This document shows, piece by piece, positions 1 to 4,866 of a DNA stretch of 5,458 nucleotides. The translations under genes and the position numbers were made by a program. The notes beneath the pieces were generated by a model, which saw only the letters and a program-made list of their open reading frames with translations, was not told where the DNA came from and did not search any database. This DNA is from Thermodesulfobacteriota bacterium (GTDB taxonomy: Bacteria > Desulfobacterota > RBG-13-43-22): positions 1 through 5,458 of the forward strand of contig JALOOY010000154.1 in assembly GCA_025454185.1 (NCBI GenBank), in the 5' to 3' direction. Positions within the stretch are counted from its first letter, which is position 1. Each line of letters starts with the position of its first letter.

Positions 1-44
1 CAACCCAGCCCGACAACCTGTTTTTTTATTATTTATTTAAGTTT

Positions 45-73
45 AAGGCAAAAATTTGAAAAATTTTTGCCTT
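45..73. repeat. Perfect 13-bp inverted repeat (hairpin or operator) before metV
   Basis: The arms AAGGCAAAAATTT (45-57) and AAATTTTTGCCTT (61-73) are exact reverse complements separated by GAA. The right arm ends immediately before the Shine-Dalgarno of metV (74-79). It is not a classical intrinsic terminator: the GC pairs are at the base, the core is all A/T, and no T tract follows on either strand. It could be a regulator-binding palindrome or an mRNA 5' hairpin affecting metV translation. The symmetry is directly visible; the function is not known. Confidence 0.75.
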
Positions 74-79
74 GAGGAG
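74..79 (+). promoter_or_regulatory. Ribosome binding site that decides the metV start
   Basis: GAGGAG lies 7 nt before the ATG at 87, which is ideal spacing. An in-frame TTG at 72 would put this site inside the coding region and has only the AT-rich palindrome upstream. The ATG at 87 is therefore preferred as the start of metV. Confidence 0.8.
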
Positions 80-86
80 TCTGTCC

Positions 87-755
87 ATGATTACTGCCGA
101 ACGAAAACCGATCGAGGAAATCGTCGCCATGATCTCCCCCTACCGGAAGGTCCTGGTCGCCGGCTGCGGGAGCTGCGTAGCCGAGTGCGCCGCCGGCGGC
201 GAGAAAGAAACGGCCCTGCTGGCTTCCGCGCTGCGCATGGAAGCCCGCATGACCGGCCGGGATCTGGAGACCCGGGAAGTTACCCTCGAAAGACAATGCG
301 TGTACGAATTCATCGATCAACTGACCGCCCTGGCGGACCAGTACGAAGCCGTCCTTTCCCTGGCCTGCGGCGCCGGGGTCCAGGCTGTGGCCGAGGTCTT
401 TCCCGGGCTGCCCATACTCCCGGCCCTGAACACCACCTTCCTGGGTCAGACCAAGGAGGCCGGCCTCTGGCTGGAGAACTGCCGGGGCTGCGGTGACTGC
501 CGGCTCCATCTTTTCGGGGATATCTGCCCCATCACCCGCTGCGCCAAGTCGCTTTTCAACGGGCCCTGTGGCGGGTCCCAGGAGGGCCGCTGCGAAGTGG
601 ACCCGGAAACTCCCTGCGCCTGGCAGTTGATCATCGAATCCCTGGACCGGACCGGGCGGCTGGAGCAACTGGAGGCGGTCTATCCGCCGGCGGACTGGTC
701 CAGCCAGCAGGGCCAAGGCCCCAGAAAAATCAACCGGGAGGATCAAAGAAATTGA
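87..755 (+). CDS. metV: MetV-like methylenetetrahydrofolate reductase partner subunit
   Basis: A 222-residue cysteine-rich protein of the MetV family (the MTHFR C-terminal domain family). In acetogens and relatives MetV binds MetF and carries iron-sulfur clusters that feed electrons to the MetF flavin for methylene-THF/methyl-THF interconversion. Visible cysteines: C27, C30 and C34 near the N terminus; C71 and C94; then a dense C-terminal set at C132, C135, C138, C147, C152, C161, C169 and C177. The stretch at 158-171, NGPCGG followed by GRCEV, is the family signature and is followed by a conserved CAW (177-179). The N-terminal CGSC at 27-30 begins a Rossmann-like segment. No signal peptide or membrane segment, so cytoplasmic. 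Start is the ATG with GAGGAG 7 nt upstream. The stop overlaps the metF start by 4 nt, indicating translational coupling. The family is clear; the ultimate electron donor (Hdr-like, Rnf-like or other) is not visible here. Confidence 0.88.
   Translation: MITAERKPIEEIVAMISPYRKVLVAGCGSCVAECAAGGEKETALLASALRMEARMTGRDLETREVTLERQCVYEFIDQLTALADQYEAVLSLACGAGVQAVAEVFPGLPILPALNTTFLGQTKEAGLWLENCRGCGDCRLHLFGDICPITRCAKSLFNGPCGGSQEGRCEVDPETPCAWQLIIESLDRTGRLEQLEAVYPPADWSSQQGQGPRKINREDQRN
736..742 (+). promoter_or_regulatory. Ribosome binding site for the TTG start of metF
   Basis: GGGAGGA inside the last codons of metV sits 9 nt before the TTG at 752. It supports this unusual start codon, because no in-frame ATG precedes the conserved N-terminal strand of MetF. 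Confidence 0.7.
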
Positions 756-1675
756 AAACGGAAAGCCGGTTAAAAAAAGTATTGTCCGCCGATCAGTTCG
801 CCGTCACGGCCGAATGCGGGCCCCCCAAGGGCGCTGATCCGGAAACGGTATTGAAAAAAGGGGGCTGGCTGAAAGAGGCCGTGGACAGCGTCAACGTGAC
901 CGACAACCAGACGGGCGTGGTGCGCCTCTCCAGCCTGGCGGCCTGCGCCCTCCTGCGCCAGGCCGGTCTGGATCCCGTGCTGCAGATGGTGGTCCGGGAC
1001 CGCAACCGCATCGCCCTGCAGTCGGACATCCTGGGCGCGGCCGCCCTGGGGATCCGTAATATCCTCTGCCTGAGCGGCGACCACCAGTCCTTCGGGAATC
1101 AGCCCCAGGCCCGGGGCGTGTACGACCTGGACTCACTGCAGTTGCTGCAGACCGTCCGCCGTATGCGCGACGACGGCCAGGTGCTGGGCGGCGAGGCCCT
1201 GACCCAGGCCCCGGACCTGTTCATCGGCGCCGCGGCCAATCCCTTTGCCGACCCCTTTTTCTACCGGGTCCTGCGCCTGGCCAAAAAAGTCCAGGCCGGG
1301 GCGGAATTCATCCAGACCCAATGCATTTACAACCTGGCCCGTTTTTCGGAATGGATGGACCAGGTTCGGGACCGGGGCCTCGATCAGCAGGTCCATATCC
1401 TCGGGGGCCTTACACCCCTCAAGTCAGCCCGCATGGCCGAATATATGAAGAGCCAGGTAGCCGGCATGGACATCCCCGAGGCGGTCATCCGCCGCCTGAA
1501 AGGCGTACCGGCCAAAGAACAACGCCGGGAAGGTCTGGCCATCAGCATCGAGACCATCCAGGCCCTGCGGGAAATGAAAGGGGTCCACGGGGTCCATATC
1601 ATGGCCATCGAATGGGAAGAAGTGGTGCCCGAGATCGTGGCCGGGGCCGGCCTGCTCCCGCGGCCCCAGATCTAG
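752..1675 (+). CDS. metF: Short-form 5,10-methylenetetrahydrofolate reductase
   Basis: A 307-residue flavoprotein barrel of the MTHFR family, catalysing methylene-THF to methyl-THF reduction, or the reverse in oxidative C1 pathways. Family landmarks in order: the N-terminal strand FAVTAECGPPKG with Glu21 at the catalytic position; VNVTDN (47-52); a flavin/folate segment ending in LSGD with Asp110, matching the RGD aspartate of E. coli MetF; GAAANPF (159-165); and KVQAGAEFIQTQ (179-190) with Gln190 at the conserved folate-contacting position. The length matches bacterial single-domain MetF and there is no SAM-binding regulatory domain as in eukaryotic MTHFR. The start is TTG, overlapping the metV stop (TTGA), with a good ribosome binding site in metV. 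Pairing with MetV implies electrons arrive through MetV clusters rather than directly from NADH, as established for MetVF complexes. The role could be methionine synthesis, the methyl branch of the Wood-Ljungdahl pathway, or both; the sequence alone does not decide. Confidence 0.93.
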   Translation: MKTESRLKKVLSADQFAVTAECGPPKGADPETVLKKGGWLKEAVDSVNVTDNQTGVVRLSSLAACALLRQAGLDPVLQMVVRDRNRIALQSDILGAAALGIRNILCLSGDHQSFGNQPQARGVYDLDSLQLLQTVRRMRDDGQVLGGEALTQAPDLFIGAAANPFADPFFYRVLRLAKKVQAGAEFIQTQCIYNLARFSEWMDQVRDRGLDQQVHILGGLTPLKSARMAEYMKSQVAGMDIPEAVIRRLKGVPAKEQRREGLAISIETIQALREMKGVHGVHIMAIEWEEVVPEIVAGAGLLPRPQI

Positions 1676-1771
1676 CGGTAACTTCTCCGCAAATGCTAAT
1701 ATTTTAAATTATTGGCTTCGGATTTCGGATTTCGGTTTTTTATATTCAGATTTTGATAGAAGGATTGATAT
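1676..1771. other. 96-nt AT-rich intergenic gap between metF and the next gene
   Basis: The gap contains heptamer repeats (1717-1737) followed by T-rich sequence and, at 1758-1764, AGAAGGA, a ribosome binding site 7 nt before the ATG at 1772. A TATATT at 1741-1746 could be a -10 element, with TTCGGA at 1717-1722 as a poor -35 (3 of 6 matches, 18-nt spacer). This is too weak to call a promoter, but the drop in GC leaves room for one. No convincing terminator hairpin was found after metF; GCGG/CCGC at 1675-1690 gives only a 4-bp stem. Confidence 0.5.
1717..1737. repeat. Tandem TTCGGAT heptamers
   Basis: Two exact TTCGGAT units (1717-1723, 1724-1730) are followed by a variant TTCGGTT (1731-1737). 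The 7-nt period is unrelated to coding. Similar intergenic heptamers occur in several bacterial groups, such as the short tandem repeats of heterocystous cyanobacteria, and from memory also in Desulfobacterota. A single copy this short could be chance; a genome-wide count would settle it. Confidence 0.6.
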
Positions 1772-3154
1772 ATGCCCCCGAAGTATCATATTGAAACGGC
1801 CAGCGTGCCCAATCGCTACCCCACCATCACCCGGTCCGGGGTCATCGCCTGGGAGGAAGGCTGTCTGAAATGCCCCCGCTGCGTCAAGCGGGAATGCGTG
1901 TATGGGGTTTACGACAAGCGCAACCTTGATTCCCGCCTCATGCTCGATTCCCTGGACAGCCTCTGCAAGGACTGCTTCCGCTGTGTCCAGAACTGCCCCA
2001 ACCGGCTGATCCACAAAGGGCTCAACCCGGAATATAAAAAGCTCGGCGACGCCTACTGGACTCCGGAAATCATAACCAAGCTCTGGTACCAGGCCGAGAC
2101 TGGACGGATACCCGTTTCCGGCGCCGGCTACGGCGGCCCTTTTTCCGGTCCGGGATTCGACGCCATGTGGACCGACATGTCCGAGATCGTCCGGCCCACC
2201 CGGGACGGCATCCACGGCCGGGAATACATCAGCACCCAGGTGGATTTGGGGCGGAAACACAAGGCCCTGGCCTTCGACCGGGAGGGGCGCCTGCTTACCC
2301 GGCCCTACCCTCTGGTGGAGATCCCCCTGCCGATCATCTTTGACCTGCTCCCCTGGTCGCCGCCCCGCGACCGCATCAACCACGCCCTGCTGCGCAGCGC
2401 TCAGGGGCTGGACACCCTGGCGGTTATCGCCCAGCAGGACTGGAACCCGAGCCTGAAGAAATACGCCGCCCACGTCCTGCTGTATCTGACCGGCGATCCC
2501 GCCGACCTGGATCCCGAGGAGCTGGAAAAACTGCGGATCGTCGAGATCCCGGACGGCCCCCGGGTCCTGGAACGGCGGCAGCGCCTGAAGGACCTGAAAC
2601 CCGACCTGCTGGTGGCCGTGCGGCTGCCGCTGAATGCCGGCGGGGCCGAGCGGGCCCTGGAATTGACCCAGGACGGCCTGGAGATCCTCCATGTCACGGC
2701 CGATGAATTCGGCCGGGAACAGGGGCCGGAACCGCTGGCCATCAAAGACCGGATGAAGGCCATCCACCTGCACCTGGTCCGCTTCGGGGTCCGGGACCAG
2801 ATCACCATCCTGGCCGGCGGCGGCGTGGCCATGGCCGAGCACATGGCCAAACTCATCATCTGCGGGGCCGATGCCGTCGCCCTGGACATTCCCCTGTTGA
2901 TCGCCCTGGAATGCCGGGTCTGCCGGCGCTGCGCCGTCGGCATCCCCTGTCCGGTCACCATCGACCAGATGTACCCGCCGCGGGGTGAAGCCCGCATCCG
3001 CAACCTCGTCGCCGGCTGGCACAACCAGTTACTGGAGGTCATGGGCGCCATGGGCATTCGGGAGGCCCGACGCCTGCGGGGCGAAATGGGCCGGGCCATG
3101 TTCTTCGAGGACCTGGAGCAGGAAGTCTTCGCCCGCCTGGGCCAAAGGAGTTAA
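1772..3154 (+). CDS. Iron-sulfur, degenerate glutamate-synthase-like protein (GltB paralogue)
   Basis: A 460-residue soluble protein collinear with the gene that follows. N-terminal clusters: C31, C34, C37, C42 and C65, C68, C71, C75-Pro, predicting two 4Fe-4S centres. A linker LGDAYWT...WYQAETG (91-111), then YGG...GFD, matches LGDHRWT...WYMAETG of the downstream protein. The barrel region follows (about 183-378), including IPLP (184-187), GVRDQITILAGGG (339-351) and GADA (365-368). A C-terminal set C381, C384, C387, C393 has the same CX2CX2CX5C spacing as its neighbour. The glutamate synthase motifs are missing: GGMSFG is replaced by DLLPWS (191-196), TGEGG by AQQDW (220-224), the GAKPG...GG loop is deleted near 260, and GGTGA is replaced around 315-321. 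It is therefore unlikely to make glutamate itself; an electron-transfer or structural partner of the downstream protein is the best inference. The ATG has AGAAGGA 7 nt upstream. The reading frame is intact, so this is not a decayed pseudogene. Confidence 0.8.
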   Translation: MPPKYHIETASVPNRYPTITRSGVIAWEEGCLKCPRCVKRECVYGVYDKRNLDSRLMLDSLDSLCKDCFRCVQNCPNRLIHKGLNPEYKKLGDAYWTPEIITKLWYQAETGRIPVSGAGYGGPFSGPGFDAMWTDMSEIVRPTRDGIHGREYISTQVDLGRKHKALAFDREGRLLTRPYPLVEIPLPIIFDLLPWSPPRDRINHALLRSAQGLDTLAVIAQQDWNPSLKKYAAHVLLYLTGDPADLDPEELEKLRIVEIPDGPRVLERRQRLKDLKPDLLVAVRLPLNAGGAERALELTQDGLEILHVTADEFGREQGPEPLAIKDRMKAIHLHLVRFGVRDQITILAGGGVAMAEHMAKLIICGADAVALDIPLLIALECRVCRRCAVGIPCPVTIDQMYPPRGEARIRNLVAGWHNQLLEVMGAMGIREARRLRGEMGRAMFFEDLEQEVFARLGQRS

Positions 3155-3157
3155 CCC

Positions 3158-4672
3158 ATGAGTAGTCCCGCGGAATTTACCCCACCGGAAATCAAACGGA
3201 TCCCCTCCCGTTTTCGCCATGCCTTGAGCAAACATCGGATCGTGATCACCCCCGCCTGCGACAACTGCGGCCTTTGTGTTACACTTTGCCCCTACGGGGT
3301 CTACCAGCCCGGGCGGAAGCGCCCCCGGGTGGCCGCTGACTATTTGTGTCAGGGTCCGTCCTGCCGGTCCTATGACTATTGTTGTCTAAAACGTTGCCCC
3401 AAAGAAGCCATCCGCATGAATCCCAACCCCTCCTTTGAGGTGCTGGGAGATCACCGCTGGACCGCCGACCTGCTGGCCAGCACCTGGTACATGGCCGAAA
3501 CCGGGGCCGCCCCTTATCAGGACCTGAATTACAAAACCGGAGACTCCGGCGGCGGTTTCGACAAACTGCGGCTGCTGATCCCGCCGGGAAAGGCCCTGGA
3601 CGTTCCGGATGAGGATATTTCCCTGGAACTGGACCTGAATCGCACCGGCGACGGCCGTCCGGAAATCACCATTCCGGTCCCTTTTTACCTGGGCGGCATG
3701 TCCTTCGGCTCGGTCAGCATCCACTCCATGCTGTCCCGGGTGCGGGCCGCCGCCGCCTGGGGCACCTTCTGCTGTACCGGCGAGGGGGGCTACCCCGACG
3801 ACCTGATCCCCTATGCCGACCACGTGATTACGCAGGTGGCCACCGGCCTCTTCGGGGTCCGGGAGGAGACCATCCAGCGGGTGCGGATCGTGGAGTTCAA
3901 ATATGCCCAGGGGGCCAAACCCGGACTGGGCGGCCACCTGCTGGGCGACAAGGTCACCCCCGAGGTGGCCCGCATGCGGGAAGCCGTGGTGGGGACTTCC
4001 CTGTTTTCCCCCTTCCCCTTCCATAGCGTCTATTCGGTGGAGGATCACAAGAAACACCTCGACTGGATCAAAGCCACCAATTCCCGGGCCCTGGTTTCGG
4101 TAAAGGTTTCCACCCCCACCGACGTGGACATGGTGGCCGTGGGGAGTTATTTCGCCGGCGCCCATATCATCCAGCTCGACGGCAGTTATGGGGGAACAGG
4201 GGCCGCGCCGGACATCGCCAAAAAGAATATCGCCATGCCCCTGGAATATGCCGTGCCCAAAGTCCACAAATTTTTAAAAGATGAAGGCATCCGGGACAAG
4301 ATCACCATTATCGCCAGCGGCGGCATCCGGACCGCCTACGATGCGGCCAAAATCATGGCCCTGGGGGCCGACGGCATCTGCCTGGGCACGCTCGATATGG
4401 TTTCCCTGGAGTGCCTGCGCTGCCACAACTGCGAGTCCGGCCGGGGCTGCGCCCGGGGGATCGCCACCACCGATCCGGAACTGACCAACCTCATCGCCCT
4501 GGATTGGGGTACCCAGCGCATCATCAACACCTATGCCGCCTGGCTGAAGCAACTGCGTTACCTGTTGAAGCGGCTGGGACTGCGGCGGATCAAAGACCTG
4601 GTCGGGCGCTGGGACTTTCTGGTCCATCTGGACTATGTCAATCAAGAAGCCCTGGAGGGTGAGCTGGAATAA
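3158..4672 (+). CDS. gltB: Archaeal-type glutamate synthase, FMN/iron-sulfur synthase subunit
   Basis: A 504-residue ferredoxin-barrel fusion, the size of short archaeal GltB proteins. It should convert 2-oxoglutarate plus ammonia (from glutamine) to glutamate on FMN. N-terminal cysteines C34, C37, C40, C44-Pro form one 4Fe-4S motif; a second, irregular set is C64, C69, C75/C76, C80-Pro. The Glu_synthase barrel has GGMSFGS (179-185), TGEGG (207-211), QGAKPGLGGHLLGDKV (251-266), SVKVS (314-318), YGGTGAAP (344-351) and ASGGIRTAYDAAK (386-398), which form the FMN and 2-oxoglutarate sites in the family. C419, C422, C425, C431 replace the 3Fe-4S motif of classical GOGAT, followed by GIATTDPEL as in the family. 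The glutaminase and GXGXG domains of large GOGAT are absent from this chain; the glutaminase is supplied by the gene at 4867. The ATG is preceded by AAAGGAG at 3144-3150, and the gene begins 3 nt after the previous stop, so the two are co-transcribed. Related FMN enzymes (e.g. N-methylglutamate synthase MgsC) share the barrel, so substrate is inferred. Confidence 0.87.
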   Translation: MSSPAEFTPPEIKRIPSRFRHALSKHRIVITPACDNCGLCVTLCPYGVYQPGRKRPRVAADYLCQGPSCRSYDYCCLKRCPKEAIRMNPNPSFEVLGDHRWTADLLASTWYMAETGAAPYQDLNYKTGDSGGGFDKLRLLIPPGKALDVPDEDISLELDLNRTGDGRPEITIPVPFYLGGMSFGSVSIHSMLSRVRAAAAWGTFCCTGEGGYPDDLIPYADHVITQVATGLFGVREETIQRVRIVEFKYAQGAKPGLGGHLLGDKVTPEVARMREAVVGTSLFSPFPFHSVYSVEDHKKHLDWIKATNSRALVSVKVSTPTDVDMVAVGSYFAGAHIIQLDGSYGGTGAAPDIAKKNIAMPLEYAVPKVHKFLKDEGIRDKITIIASGGIRTAYDAAKIMALGADGICLGTLDMVSLECLRCHNCESGRGCARGIATTDPELTNLIALDWGTQRIINTYAAWLKQLRYLLKRLGLRRIKDLVGRWDFLVHLDYVNQEALEGELE

Positions 4673-4675
4673 ACC

Positions 4676-4810
4676 GGAGTGCTGAATTAATGGCGTGCTG
4701 GTACTGACAGACGAGCACTCAACATCCAACGTTCAACCTTCCATGTTGGATGTTGAACGTTGGATGTTGGACGTTCGTTCTTAGGCAATACTCCAGTACT
4801 CCAGCACTCC
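4676..4810. repeat. Composite nested inverted-repeat element
   Basis: Outer 9-bp ends GGAGTGCTG (4676-4684) and CAGCACTCC (4802-4810) are exact reverse complements about 135 bp apart. Inside them GTACTG (4701-4706) mirrors CAGTAC (4794-4799), and a long central palindrome sits at 4720-4769. The right flank is built from TACTCCAG units. The nesting resembles a small non-autonomous element or intergenic repeat family rather than random sequence. No open reading frame or recognised insertion-sequence end is present, and no clear target-site duplication was seen. Confidence 0.55.
4720..4769. repeat. 18-bp perfect inverted repeat built from heptamers
   Basis: The arms at 4720-4737 and 4752-4769 are perfect reverse complements with a 14-nt loop. 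The right side (4745-4772) reads as four head-to-tail heptamers: GTTGGAT, GTTGAAC, GTTGGAT, GTTGGAC. The left side contains the same units inverted (ATCCAAC at 4724-4730, GTTCAAC at 4731-4737). In RNA it would form a strong stem between the synthase and amidotransferase genes. No U tract follows, so termination is not certain; mRNA processing or 3' protection is possible. Confidence 0.8.
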
Positions 4811-4812
4811 CT
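4789..4812. repeat. Tandem TACTCCAG octamers
   Basis: Two exact TACTCCAG units (4789-4796, 4797-4804) are followed by a variant CACTCCCT (4805-4812). The array forms the right end of the composite element, and its third unit supplies the outer inverted repeat. The repetition is directly visible; its function is unknown. Confidence 0.65.
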
Positions 4813-4866
4813 CCCTTATGCCCACTCAAGATAGTACTTAACCATAATTTCCATTGATAGAGCTTT

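Larger units (their letters stand above)
1..86 (+). promoter_or_regulatory. AT-rich leader upstream of metV
   Basis: The first 18 or so bases are GC-rich; from about position 20 to 70 the sequence becomes strongly AT-rich, with a run of seven T at 21-27. This contrasts with the GC-rich genes that follow and is what a promoter/leader region would look like. I could not find a convincing -35/-10 pair: a TATTAT at 27-32 has no acceptable -35 hexamer 16-18 nt upstream. A short reading frame ending in TAA at 38-40 could be the tail of an upstream gene, but too little is visible to say. The assignment as a regulatory region is inference. Confidence 0.35.
4673..4866. other. 194-nt intergenic gap filled by a repeat element
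   Basis: Most of this gap (4676-4810) is a nested inverted-repeat element. The remainder (about 4811-4866) is AT-rich and leads into the amidotransferase gene. CATAAT at 4843-4848 resembles a -10 box, but no -35 is found at proper spacing. The sequence just before the ATG at 4867 has only a weak purine stretch (GATAGAG, 4856-4862) as ribosome binding site. No T-tract terminator follows the hairpin. Confidence 0.6.

Noticed and set aside
45..79. Folate, SAM or cobalamin riboswitch upstream of metVF
   Set aside because: The leader is under 90 nt in view and contains only one simple hairpin, without the multi-helix architecture or conserved cores of those riboswitches.
72..86. In-frame TTG at 72 as the metV start
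   Set aside because: It lies inside the palindrome and would place the clear GAGGAG ribosome binding site within the coding sequence; the ATG at 87 has ideal spacing.
33..746. A 237-codon open frame on the minus strand opposite metV
   Set aside because: It is antisense to the well-supported metV; its composition is shadow-like and one end runs through the AT-rich leader palindrome.
1709..3022. A 437-codon open frame on the minus strand opposite the degenerate synthase gene
   Set aside because: It is antisense to a gene with clear cysteine motifs and homology to its neighbour. Its protein is low-complexity (rich in G, P, Q, D) with no recognisable motif, as expected for a shadow frame in GC-rich DNA, and its tail reads through the heptamer repeats.
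3386..4267. A 293-codon open frame on the minus strand opposite the glutamate synthase gene
   Set aside because: It lies entirely within the conserved barrel coding region on the other strand, has biased G/H/P-rich composition and no family motif.
4720..4769. Intrinsic transcription terminator after the glutamate synthase gene
   Set aside because: The stem is strong, but its sequence is repeat-derived and is not followed by a T tract on either strand, so termination cannot be supported.
4843..4848. CATAAT as a -10 promoter box for the amidotransferase gene
   Set aside because: No -35-like hexamer is found at 16-18 nt spacing; a single hexamer match in AT-rich DNA is weak evidence.
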